Assembly: GCF_006335125.1 (NCBI RefSeq)
Contig: NZ_VDMO01000047.1
Coordinates: forward strand, 1 to 12,333
Source of the DNA: Deinococcus radiopugnans ATCC 19172
GTDB taxonomy: Bacteria; Deinococcota; Deinococci; Deinococcales; Deinococcaceae
Reading direction: 5' to 3'
Length of the DNA: 12,333 nt
Position numbers and translations under genes: made by a program. The notes beneath the pieces are model-generated. The model had not been told where the DNA came from and did not search any database. It saw only the letters and a program-made list of their open reading frames with translations. Below are positions 1-9,955 of the stretch, piece after piece (the stretch's first letter is position 1; every line of letters begins with the position of its first letter).

Positions 1-27
1 GTGCGGGGGTTTTTTCTTTTCCCTTCC

Positions 28-129
<102 letters not shown>

Positions 130-132
130 CCA

Positions 133-158
133 CCCCCTCCTCGGAGGGGGCTTTTTTT
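133..158 (+). terminator. intrinsic terminator of the tRNA-Gly gene
   Basis: CCCCCTCC (133-140) and GGAGGGGG (143-150) are perfectly complementary and are followed by C and seven T residues (152-158). In practice the stem would be 7 bp with a 4-nt loop. The GC-rich stem plus uninterrupted U-tract is a textbook rho-independent terminator for the plus strand. Confidence 0.9.
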
Positions 159-159
159 G

Positions 160-527
160 TGTGTTGTGAGCGTTGGCCGTAAGTCAGCGGCTTCATCCAT
201 CGCCATTGAGTTCTGAAGTACAGGGAGGCAGGCAGGGGCTCTGGCTTTACAAGGGCAACAAGCTTGCGCATGGCCTTTGGAGCTCTCTCGGACCTAGCGA
301 AAATTCTCGAGCACGCGTTCTTCCGAATTCGAGCTCCATACAGCTATTGAAATGGCACTGTGTCGATTCGCTAGTCAGGGCGCTGCCTCCTCTACTCTTC
401 GATGAACTTTGAATCGTACAGAAGGAGGCAGCGTCGCCAAGTTGTCCAAAGGTTTCGGCTTACGCGTTGCCCAATCGACCGTCGCGCGCTCTATGCCAAC
501 AGCTTGAGATGACTGTAATCGAAGGGG
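160..527. other. gene-poor, AT-richer interval between tRNA and ppk2
   Basis: No convincing gene was found. A 79-codon plus-strand frame (173-412) resembles no family I recognise, has no ribosome site and uses codons unlike the neighbours. A minus-strand frame without a start codon (about 525 down to 377), in frame with the ppk2 stop, is open for about 50 codons and could be a gene relic. The stretch is visibly poorer in GC than the surrounding genes. It holds a cluster of six-base palindromes at 260-336 and an 11-bp inverted repeat at 381-391/423-433. Its position next to a tRNA fits an old insertion site, but I find no repeat of the tRNA 3' end that would mark an attachment site. Confidence 0.6.
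381..433. repeat. 11-bp perfect inverted repeat
   Basis: CGCTGCCTCCT (381-391) and AGGAGGCAGCG (423-433) are exact reverse complements with a 31-nt spacer. The spacing is long for a terminator of ppk2, which ends about 95 bp away. The repeat could be the ends of a small relic element or a long-loop RNA hairpin. No T-run follows on either strand. Confidence 0.6.
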
Positions 528-1334
528 CTACTTGATCTTGATTTCATCCGGGTTCAGATCGGTTGCTGGGAACTGGGGATTCATGTCTTTCAGGGTGTCC
601 AGGATGACCTGACTGATCAGCAAATTGCGAAACCATTTGTGATCGGCGGGAATCACATACCAGGGTGCTGCCGCCGTGCTGGTGGTCAGCGCGTCCTCAT
701 AGGCTTCGGTGTATTCATCCCACAGGGCACGTTCTTCCAGATCGCCTGTGTTGAACTTCCACAATTTGTCGGGGTTGTCCAGGCGATCTTGCAGGCGTTC
801 CTGTTGCTCGTCCTGGCTGACATGCAGGTAGAACTTGAGAACGCGCGTGCCGCAGTCGGTCAGCAGGCTTTCGAAATTGCGGATATGGTCCAGACGCCGT
901 CGGACAGTATCTTCCTCGATCATGGCGTGAACGCGGGTGACCAGTACGTCCTCGTAATGGCTCCGGTTGAATACGGCGATCATGCCCGTCTTTGGCGTCT
1001 GGGCATGAATCCGCCACAGGAAATCATGGGCCAGTTCCTCCTCGGAGGGCACCTTGAAGTTGGCGATGCGAACCCCATTCGGGTTGAACGCCCCGATGAC
1101 GTGTTTGACCGTGCCGTCCTTGCCGCCCGCGTCCCGCGCCTGCAAGACGATCAGCAGCGCCTGCTTGTTCTCGGCATACAGCCGCTCCTGCCACCCGGCC
1201 AGCTCGTCGGCCAGGACCTTGGCCCAGGCCTTGCCCTCTTTTTTGTCCAGCCCGCCCTTCTCGTCGGTCTTCCAGTTTTTGAGCCGAACGGTCTTGCCGA
1301 CCTTTACGCGGTAATCATCGGTTTTGAGGTTCAT
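528..1334 (-). CDS. ppk2: polyphosphate kinase 2 (polyphosphate:nucleotide phosphotransferase)
   Basis: This 268-residue cytosolic enzyme transfers phosphate between inorganic polyphosphate and nucleotides, recharging nucleotide pools and mobilising polyphosphate. The P-loop is QARDAGGKDGT at residues 65-75 (K72). A Walker B-like stretch, FNRSHYEDVLV, lies at 122-132, followed by an arginine-rich lid helix (about 140-150). This is the usual single-domain PPK2 layout and length. Class III PPK2 enzymes, which act on both AMP and ADP, are known from Deinococcus and Meiothermus; I infer this class from overall similarity, so substrate preference is unproven. The start is the ATG at 1334. A GGAGG lies 16 nt upstream, too far to be a good ribosome site, whereas a TAGCCT -10 box ends 7 nt before the ATG, so the message is probably leaderless. 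It is divergent from the methyltransferase gene. Confidence 0.95.
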   Translation of the reverse strand: MNLKTDDYRVKVGKTVRLKNWKTDEKGGLDKKEGKAWAKVLADELAGWQERLYAENKQALLIVLQARDAGGKDGTVKHVIGAFNPNGVRIANFKVPSEEELAHDFLWRIHAQTPKTGMIAVFNRSHYEDVLVTRVHAMIEEDTVRRRLDHIRNFESLLTDCGTRVLKFYLHVSQDEQQERLQDRLDNPDKLWKFNTGDLEERALWDEYTEAYEDALTTSTAAAPWYVIPADHKWFRNLLISQVILDTLKDMNPQFPATDLNPDEIKIK

Positions 1335-1341
1335 GGCCGTG

Positions 1342-1347
1342 AGGCTA
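1342..1347 (-). promoter_or_regulatory. -10 box of a leaderless ppk2 promoter
   Basis: On the minus strand TAGCCT is followed by 7 nt (CACGGCC) and the ppk2 ATG, preceded by a TGC that could act as an extended -10. The same hexamer at the same distance precedes three other genes here. No good -35 hexamer is visible. Confidence 0.6.
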
Positions 1348-1396
1348 GCACCTCCTTTGCAGGCGGGCCGATCTGTGGATTGGGGCGCGGGTGTTT

Positions 1397-1402
1397 TATG
1401 AT
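1397..1402 (+). promoter_or_regulatory. possible -10 box for the methyltransferase operon
   Basis: TATGAT matches five of six bases of TATAAT and lies in a local T-rich patch within an otherwise GC-rich 127-bp intergenic region. No clear -35 is seen 16-18 bp upstream. If used, it gives a leader of roughly 50 nt before the ATG at 1462, containing a short reading frame (1430-1468). Confidence 0.35.
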
Positions 1403-1461
1403 GGCTGCATCGTGTGGACTCTGTTTCAAATGCCGGCGCCTGACCGCGCTGCTCAGGACCG

Positions 1462-3306
1462 ATGGTGACGGATTCCCGCTACGCCGGGCTTGACCGGGAA
1501 GCCCTGATCGAACTGCTGGAGCGCCGGGACGCCGCGCAGCAGTTCGGGCTGGTGTGGGAACGGGAAGAGCTGGAGGCGGTGCCGGCCCCCACGCTGACTC
1601 TCGACCTGGGCCTGAGCGTGGGCGACGCGCCCCATCACAACCTGATCATCGAGGGCGATAACCTTGATGCCCTGCGCTTCTTGGGGCTGACCCACCGGGG
1701 GCGGATCAAATGCATCTACATCGATCCGCCGTACAACACCGGGGGACAGGAGCTGGCCTATCATGACCGCTATCACGGCAAGGCCGATGCCTACCGCCAT
1801 TCTGCCTGGCTGGAATTCATGGCCCAGCGCCTGAGGCTGGCTCAGGAGTTGCTGGCGCCAGACGGCGTGCTGTTCGTGTCTATCGACGATTACGAGGTGG
1901 CCCGCCTGACCCTATTGCTGGACCAGGTGCTCGTGGGGGGCAAGGTGGGCACTTTCGTGTGGCGGCGGCGTTCGGGCAGCAACGACGTGCCGCCCAGCTT
2001 CCTGAGCGTCGACCATGAATACGTGCTGTGCTATGCGCGGCCGGGCTTCTCATTCGCGGGACTGGACAAGGACCTGTCGGGCTACCGAGACCTTGACCCC
2101 GGCAACCCCGACCCGTGGAAGCGCGGCGACCTGTCCAAATCGCATGACCACCGGGCCCGCCCCAACGGGTTCTATCCGGTCCACAACCCACAGGACGACG
2201 TGTGGTATGCCCCCAATCCCAAGCGGGTCTGGGCTTTTGCCTCCGAGCGATTCGTGAAGAAGGGGCAGAAGTTGCGGCGCGAGACCATGGAACAGCTGAT
2301 CCGCGAAGGCCGCGTGATCTTTCCGAGGCGGGACCGCACCGCCTGCTACGCCACGCTGGCCGAATTGCGGGCCGCGATTGAGGCAGGGCAGGCCCCGCAC
2401 TTTCTTCAGCTGGGGCTGTTCGACACCCCGGAGGAGGAGACGGCGTACCTGTCGCAGTACGTCGGGCGGCGGCTGGGCTACGGCACGCCGGGCTACAAGC
2501 GCTTTCGCTCGGAGGTGAAGCGGCCCAGCAAGCCGATTTCGAGCTGGATCGTGGGCCTCAAAGATGAGGATGGCGCGCAGAACCGGACCGTGCTGCGCAG
2601 CGGCCTGAACGCTGAGGGCACCACGCTGCTGGGGCAGATGCTGCAGACGGCAGGCGTGGGCTTCAGCTATCCCAAACCGCTGTCGCTGATCCAGACCCTG
2701 ATCGCTCAGGCCACCGGCCCCGACGATACCGTGCTGGACTTCTTCGCGGGCAGCGGGACCACCGCCCACGCGGTTCTGGCGCTGAATGCAGAGGAGCCCG
2801 GTTCCAGCCGGCGTTTTATTCTGGTGTCCTCCACCGAGGCCAGCCCCCAGGAGCCGCACAAGAACCTGTGCCGGTCGGTGACCCGTGAGCGCGTGGGCCG
2901 CGGGGTCCAGGGCTATCTCTACCGCACCCGCTCCGGCCCGGTGGAGGTGCCGGGGCTGGGTGGGGACTTCGCCTACCTGCGGGCGGCCGCTGGCCCGGCA
3001 GAGGCGGACCCCCACGCACAGCTGTGGTTCGCCCTGCAACTGCGGGACCTGCAGGCGCTGGTGGACTATCGTCCGGCCTGTGCCCTGCAGCAGCACTGGG
3101 CCGACGACCGGGCGCTGCTGTACCTGACCCGGACCAACCCGGAAGTGCTCGAAGACCTCCGGCAGCGGGTGGTGGAGGCGGGACGGCCCGTGACCGTCTA
3201 CACCTGGCAGGCCGAACAGGTGACGGAGGCCGTCGCGCAGGAGCACGTCACCGTCCGTGCCATCCCCACCGAGCTGCGCGACGCTTTTGGAGCCGCGTGC
3301 CCCTGA
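1462..3306 (+). CDS. beta-class, type III Mod-like DNA adenine-N6 methyltransferase
   Basis: This 614-residue protein is predicted to transfer a methyl group from S-adenosylmethionine to adenine in a specific DNA site. The catalytic motif DPPYNTG (residues 88-94) precedes the SAM-binding motif DFFAGSGTT (426-434), the permuted order of beta-class enzymes. The roughly 290 residues between them hold the recognition region, with a KRFRSEVK-like element that recurs in type III Mod proteins. The N-terminus (FGLVWERE at 28-35) and the C-terminal domain ending in an IPTELR element also match Mod proteins. The start is the ATG at 1462 with a weak AGGA 3 nt upstream; GTG at 1465 is an alternative. GC content is like the neighbours, so this is not an obvious recent arrival. 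Its last 10 bp overlap the next gene, which takes the place where a type III res gene would be expected. Methyltransferase identity is secure; the target site is unknown. Confidence 0.93.
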   Translation: MVTDSRYAGLDREALIELLERRDAAQQFGLVWEREELEAVPAPTLTLDLGLSVGDAPHHNLIIEGDNLDALRFLGLTHRGRIKCIYIDPPYNTGGQELAYHDRYHGKADAYRHSAWLEFMAQRLRLAQELLAPDGVLFVSIDDYEVARLTLLLDQVLVGGKVGTFVWRRRSGSNDVPPSFLSVDHEYVLCYARPGFSFAGLDKDLSGYRDLDPGNPDPWKRGDLSKSHDHRARPNGFYPVHNPQDDVWYAPNPKRVWAFASERFVKKGQKLRRETMEQLIREGRVIFPRRDRTACYATLAELRAAIEAGQAPHFLQLGLFDTPEEETAYLSQYVGRRLGYGTPGYKRFRSEVKRPSKPISSWIVGLKDEDGAQNRTVLRSGLNAEGTTLLGQMLQTAGVGFSYPKPLSLIQTLIAQATGPDDTVLDFFAGSGTTAHAVLALNAEEPGSSRRFILVSSTEASPQEPHKNLCRSVTRERVGRGVQGYLYRTRSGPVEVPGLGGDFAYLRAAAGPAEADPHAQLWFALQLRDLQALVDYRPACALQQHWADDRALLYLTRTNPEVLEDLRQRVVEAGRPVTVYTWQAEQVTEAVAQEHVTVRAIPTELRDAFGAACP

Positions 3307-3905
3307 GCGCCGCCAACGCCGTGCCCCTGGACGGGCTGGTGTCCGAGGCGATGGTTCAGGAGGCCGCGCGGACCTGCGCGCACCTGCTGCCGTACGTGGT
3401 TGACCGCGCCGATCTGCATGGCCGGGACCCGCTGGAGAAATTCCACAACCTGCTGATGGGCGAGATCGCCGAGTTGGCGGTGATCGCCTACCTGACCGGG
3501 CAGGGAAAGGTGGCCGCGTCCGCCGTCGACAAGCAGGCCACACGGCCTGACGCGGGCCACGATGTCGTTGTTCGCCGCAAGGACGGAACGGACGCGAAGT
3601 GTTCGGTGAAGTCGTCGCTGTCGTACCATCACGGCATTGCCGCGATTCCAGAGATGTTCAGGCCAGCCTTCAACCACCGGGAGCCGCGCGACATCAACAT
3701 CCAGGTGTATTACCACTACAACCTGCGCGCCGAGCCCCGAACCACCGTGGCCGCCCTGACCCACGCCTACATCATCGGTTGGGCGCCGGAAAAACGGCTG
3801 CTGGCCCCGGACTTCACGGTCTACCCCGGCGAGCGGCGGCGGGTGGCGGACCTGAAACTGGCTGATCTGTCGCCGATGGCCGGCCTGCTGCCGCTGCTGT
3901 CCTAA
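3297..3905 (+). CDS. candidate restriction endonuclease (PD-(D/E)xK-like), methyltransferase partner
   Basis: I do not recognise a named family for this 202-residue protein. Residues 47-66 form a helix containing GEIAELA (E56, E59). This is followed by PDAGHDVVV (P84-D85 and D89), then DAKCSVKSS (D99, K101, S103, K105) and E119. Acid, short strand and VKSS is the pattern of PD-(D/E)xK nuclease cores, in which the pre-core helix often carries a conserved Glu. If S103-V104-K105 is the active strand, the usual acid is missing and E119, 14 residues after K105, could replace it, as in Cfr10I and NgoMIV. Alternatively D99-A100-K101 is the canonical triplet. GTG at 3297 is chosen because TTGGAG sits 4 nt upstream and the start overlaps the methyltransferase stop by 10 bp, a typical coupled arrangement; GTG 3321 or ATG 3351 would also be in frame. 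Position next to a DNA methyltransferase supports a restriction role. Function is inferred, not demonstrated. Confidence 0.6.
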   Translation: MPLSAANAVPLDGLVSEAMVQEAARTCAHLLPYVVDRADLHGRDPLEKFHNLLMGEIAELAVIAYLTGQGKVAASAVDKQATRPDAGHDVVVRRKDGTDAKCSVKSSLSYHHGIAAIPEMFRPAFNHREPRDINIQVYYHYNLRAEPRTTVAALTHAYIIGWAPEKRLLAPDFTVYPGERRRVADLKLADLSPMAGLLPLLS

Positions 3906-3951
3906 AGGCTTCGCCGTGGCCCCCCACACACCCTGTCGCCTGCTTTCACCG

Positions 3952-3957
3952 TAGCCT
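3952..3957 (+). promoter_or_regulatory. -10 box of a leaderless Nudix-gene promoter
   Basis: TAGCCT is followed by 7 nt (GGGCCGC) and the ATG at 3965. There is no Shine-Dalgarno sequence before that ATG, which fits transcription starting at the start codon. No strong -35 is visible. Confidence 0.6.
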
Positions 3958-3964
3958 GGGCCGC

Positions 3965-5085
<1,121 letters not shown>

Positions 5086-5434
5086 TACGGTTGCCGCCTC
5101 AATACGCACCCACTGGGAAGGCCCTTCCCGTTGGCCCGGCTCGCGGCGAGTTTGGAGACGTTGCGGCAGGTCAGACGCCAACCTGTCAAGGTCAGGGCTA
5201 TGCATTCCTTTGAATAAAATTGCAATTCGCCGTCTTTTCTTCATTGAATGCAGACTGGTAATGCGCCTGCGGTCGTCGTCGGGTATTTCACACGGCGGCT
5301 CGGCTTCTGCGTTTATCATTCCTCCAATTTCCAAACGAGAGTTCGGGGCTGACAGAGGACCTGCCATGGCGACATGGAACGGGGCCTGCTGTCTTACTTC
5401 AGCTACGGTCTGGAAAGCTTTCTGGAGGTTTTAC
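5086..5434. other. 349-bp intergenic region / long leader of the subtilase gene
   Basis: No gene was recognised. The frame upstream of the protease is open but lacks a ribosome site and coding character. Near the SDR stop is a 6-bp hairpin GGGAAG-GCC-CTTCCC (5115-5129) without a T-run. An AT-rich patch (5196-5250) contains the palindrome AATTGCAATT (5218-5227) and the inverted pair TGCATTC (5201-5207)/GAATGCA (5246-5252), a plausible control region. I see no clean -35/-10 pair. If transcription begins near the AT-rich patch, the mRNA leader is about 180-230 nt, unlike the leaderless genes around it. Confidence 0.5.
5424..5428 (+). promoter_or_regulatory. ribosome binding site of the subtilase gene
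   Basis: GGAGG lies 6 nt before the ATG at 5435. It fixes the start at the signal-peptide methionine and is the clearest Shine-Dalgarno in the window, in contrast with the leaderless starts elsewhere. Confidence 0.8.
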
Positions 5435-7045
<1,611 letters not shown>

Positions 7046-7081
7046 CGTCCAACCACACCACCGCAGGCGGGAAGCTCGATT

Positions 7082-7100
7082 CAAGGGCTTTCCGCCCTTG
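7082..7100 (+). terminator. possible terminator after the subtilase gene
   Basis: CAAGGGC (7082-7088) and GCCCTTG (7094-7100) form a perfect 7-bp stem with loop TTTCC, 37 bp past the protease stop. Only a short T-run (TTT, 7104-7106) follows, so termination strength is uncertain. Confidence 0.45.
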
Positions 7101-7150
7101 CCGTTTGGTCCCGGCGCTGGGGCGGCCGACCCACGCGTCAACGTGCAGGC

Positions 7151-7180
7151 TTGCGCCAGATATTGATAATGGATTATCAT
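7151..7180 (+). promoter_or_regulatory. znuA promoter (TTGCGC / TATCAT)
   Basis: TTGCGC (7151-7156), an 18-bp spacer and TATCAT (7175-7180) form a promoter whose expected start point falls on the ATG at 7187, 6 nt after the -10 box. This makes the znuA message leaderless and selects ATG 7187 over the upstream TTG 7151 and ATG 7169, which would lie inside the promoter and operator. Confidence 0.65.
7164..7179 (+). promoter_or_regulatory. palindromic operator, probably Zur/Fur-family, before znuA
   Basis: TGATAATGGATTATCA is a perfect 6-4-6 inverted repeat in a GC-rich background. It resembles the GATAAT...ATTATC boxes bound by Fur-family regulators, and its right half overlaps the predicted -10 box. 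A metal-loaded repressor sitting here would block transcription of the metal-binding protein gene. Zur is the most natural candidate given the zinc-type ligands of the product; Fur or a manganese-responsive homologue is possible. Confidence 0.7.
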
Positions 7181-7186
7181 TCTCGG

Positions 7187-8047
7187 ATGTTGAAGTCCGC
7201 TCCCCTCTGTCTTTCGCTGCTCACCGGGGTGGCTGCCGCCGCGCCGGTGCAGGTCAGCGCCACCACCTCTATCATCGCGGACTTCGTGAAGAACGTCGGT
7301 GGGACGCGGGTGGCCGTGAACACCATCGTGCCCGCCGGAACCGACGCCCACACCTTTCAGCCTTCCACGGGCGTGATCCGCAGCCTGGCCCGCAGCCGGG
7401 CGCTGTTCGCCAACGGCGAGGGCCTGGAGCCGTGGCTGCCGCAATTGCAGAAATCCGCGCCGGGGGTTCCGGTCAAGACCCTGACGGCGGGCCTGAAGTT
7501 GCGGGCGGGAGAGGGCGGCACCGATCCGCATGCGTGGTGGGACCTGAACCTGACGGCCGGCTATGTGACGAACGCGCAGAAGGCCCTGACCGTCCTCGAT
7601 CCATCCGGCAAGGCCACCTACGCCGCCAACGCGGCGGCGTACCTCAAGAAGTTGGGCGCGGCCGATGCCTACGCCAGAGGGCAGTTTGCCGCCCTGCCGG
7701 CCAGCAGGCGCCAGATCGTGACCAACCACGACGCGCTGAATTATTTTGCAGCCCGCTACGGCTTGAAGATCGTGGGCGCCGTGATTCCCGGCCTCAGCAC
7801 CGAGCGCGAGCCGAGCGCGCGGGAGCTGGCGTCGCTGATTTCGGCGGTGAAAAGGAGCGGCGCGAAGGTCATCTTCACCGAGAACACCGTGAACACCCGG
7901 CTGGCCGAGGCGCTGGCGAAGGAGACGGGCGCGCGGATCGCTCCGCCGCTGTATACCGATGCACTGGGACCGCAGGGCAGTGCCGGCGAGACGTTCCTGA
8001 AGGCCTTCCGTTTCGACGTGGACAGCATGGTTAAGGCGCTGCGCTGA
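7187..8047 (+). CDS. znuA: zinc/manganese ABC transporter substrate-binding protein (ZnuA/TroA family)
   Basis: This secreted metal-capture protein (286 residues, cluster A-I) delivers Zn2+ or Mn2+ to an ABC permease. Residues 1-19 form a signal peptide ending in AAAA; there is no lipobox. Metal ligands are H55 (TDAHTFQPS), H115 (DPHAWWD), H181 (TNHDALNYF) and D258 (YTDALG). A histidine at the third position is typical of zinc-binding members (ZnuA, AdcA), whereas manganese proteins such as PsaA have glutamate there, so zinc is favoured. The His-rich loop of many ZnuA proteins is absent. The start ATG 7187 follows a TATCAT -10 box at 6 nt and a Fur-family-like palindrome, implying repression when metal is plentiful. 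No znuB or znuC gene follows; 309 bp of gene-poor DNA and an opposite-strand gene come next, so the permease must be encoded elsewhere. Confidence 0.9.
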   Translation: MLKSAPLCLSLLTGVAAAAPVQVSATTSIIADFVKNVGGTRVAVNTIVPAGTDAHTFQPSTGVIRSLARSRALFANGEGLEPWLPQLQKSAPGVPVKTLTAGLKLRAGEGGTDPHAWWDLNLTAGYVTNAQKALTVLDPSGKATYAANAAAYLKKLGAADAYARGQFAALPASRRQIVTNHDALNYFAARYGLKIVGAVIPGLSTEREPSARELASLISAVKRSGAKVIFTENTVNTRLAEALAKETGARIAPPLYTDALGPQGSAGETFLKAFRFDVDSMVKALR

Positions 8048-8356
8048 GGCCCGCGCCGCCGAGGCCTGCGCGCTACCCTTCCAAACCCTGCCAAACTCTC
8101 GGTGGTGTCCTGAGCGTCCGGATGGGGCCGTGCCTCCAGCTCCCCGGCGGCGGGCGGTGGCCGTCCCGTGTCGTTGGGCAATGGCAGGCGCTCCTCGTCG
8201 TGAATGCCGATCAGCGGGGAAGAGTTCTTGATGCTGTCGCTTGCGCTCCCCGGTGGAGCCTCGCGTCGGCGGTGGGGTCCGGGAAGACTCAGGGCGTCTT
8301 CAGACCGGGCGCCTACGCGGGTCTGCCGCCCGCCGGATCAGTCGCCCCGGGCCGGC
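8048..8356. other. 309-bp intergenic region between convergent genes
   Basis: No gene was identified. A plus frame (8122-8370) and a minus frame (from about 8340 into znuA) are open, but neither has a ribosome site, a TANNNT start signal or recognisable similarity. Part of the minus frame (8150-8270) has a high-GC third position and may be a relic. No intrinsic terminator with a T-run was found for either flanking gene. Confidence 0.5.
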
Positions 8357-9013
8357 TCAGCGCAGGCTGAACATCATCGCCACATGCGCCCCGGTGCCGC
8401 CCAGCACGAACAGGTGCCAGATCTCGTGGAAGCCCCAGTGCCGCCAGAAGCCCTGCTCGCGCGCCTTGATCAGCCGGGTGCCGTACACCAGCGCGCCCAG
8501 CGTGTACAGCACGCCGCCCGCCGCCAGCCAGACGATCGCGGCGGCGGGCAGGTTATGAACCAGTTGCGGCAGGAAAATCACGGCCAGCCAGCCCATGCCC
8601 ACGTACAGCATCGTGCTGACCCAGCGCGGCAGGCGCATGGTAACCAGCTTCAGCACGATGCCGGTCAGCGCAATGCCCCACACCACCCACAACACCACGC
8701 TCTGCCACACGCCATGCAGCCCGAAGTACGCGATGGGGGTGTAACTGCCCGCGATCAGCAGGAAGATGCCCGCGTGGTCCAGCTTGCGCAGCCACAACAT
8801 GCTGCGCTCGCTGCGCCCAAACGAGTGGTAACTGGCGCTGGCCGAGTACAGCGCCACCATACTCACGCCGAACACCACGAAGGGCCACAGCGCCAGCCCG
8901 CGGGCGTGCGCCCACCACAGCAGCGGCCCCAGCACGATCAGCGCCGCCAGCGCGCCGGCCCAGTGGGTCAGGGCGTTGACCGGTTCGCGTGGGGCGAGCA
9001 GGAGGCGTCTCAT
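8357..9013 (-). CDS. HlyIII/PAQR (TrhA/YqfA) family membrane protein
   Basis: This 218-residue inner-membrane protein has about seven hydrophobic segments. Family signatures are present: EPVNALTH at 10-17, SASYH (59-63), [16 protein letters not shown] (78-93) and FHEIWH (195-200). H63, D79, H196 and H200 correspond to the conserved metal-binding Ser/His/Asp/HxxxH set of the PAQR superfamily. The bacterial members were named after a Bacillus cereus haemolysin, but most have roles in membrane lipid or energy homeostasis rather than toxicity. The ATG at 9013 is preceded by TAGCCT at 6 nt on the minus strand, so it is probably leaderless. It stands alone, convergent with znuA and downstream of the CitE-like gene. 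Confidence 0.93.
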   Translation of the reverse strand: MRRLLLAPREPVNALTHWAGALAALIVLGPLLWWAHARGLALWPFVVFGVSMVALYSASASYHSFGRSERSMLWLRKLDHAGIFLLIAGSYTPIAYFGLHGVWQSVVLWVVWGIALTGIVLKLVTMRLPRWVSTMLYVGMGWLAVIFLPQLVHNLPAAAIVWLAAGGVLYTLGALVYGTRLIKAREQGFWRHWGFHEIWHLFVLGGTGAHVAMMFSLR

Positions 9014-9019
9014 GCCCCC

Positions 9020-9025
9020 AGGCTA
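9020..9025 (-). promoter_or_regulatory. -10 box of a leaderless HlyIII-gene promoter
   Basis: On the minus strand TAGCCT is followed by GGGGGC and the ATG at 9013. It lies in the 69-bp gap after the CitE-like gene, so the HlyIII gene probably has its own promoter. A GGAGG is present upstream of the box but lies 17 nt from the ATG, too far to serve as its ribosome site. Confidence 0.6.
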
Positions 9026-9082
9026 CGCCTCCTGCCCCCAGGCGTGGTGGTCCGGGACGCAGTTCAGACGTGAACGCGGTGG

Positions 9083-9947
<865 letters not shown>

Positions 9948-9955
<8 letters not shown>

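Noticed and set aside
173..412. 79-codon plus-strand frame after the tRNA terminator
   Set aside because: No ribosome site or TANNNT box, odd composition, no recognisable domain; it overlaps the palindrome cluster and the inverted repeat.
639..1493. Long plus-strand frame opposite ppk2
   Set aside because: Antisense of a clearly real gene; the product has no recognisable motif.
2050..3543. 497-codon minus-strand frame opposite the methyltransferase
   Set aside because: Arg/Gly/Pro-rich shadow of a GC-rich gene on the other strand.
5210..5434. 75-residue N-terminal extension of the subtilase
   Set aside because: The ATG at 5435 has GGAGG at 6 nt and starts a perfect lipoprotein signal peptide, which would be buried by the extension.
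7151..7186. Upstream TTG/ATG starts for znuA
   Set aside because: They fall inside the -35, operator and -10 sequences, and the signal peptide begins properly at ATG 7187.
7756..8340. Minus-strand open frame reaching from the 8048-8356 gap into znuA
   Set aside because: The gap portion has some coding character, but there is no start signal and most of the frame opposes znuA; at best a relic.
8122..8370. 82-codon plus-strand frame after znuA
   Set aside because: No start signals, no family resemblance, weak third-position bias, and it overlaps the end of the HlyIII gene.
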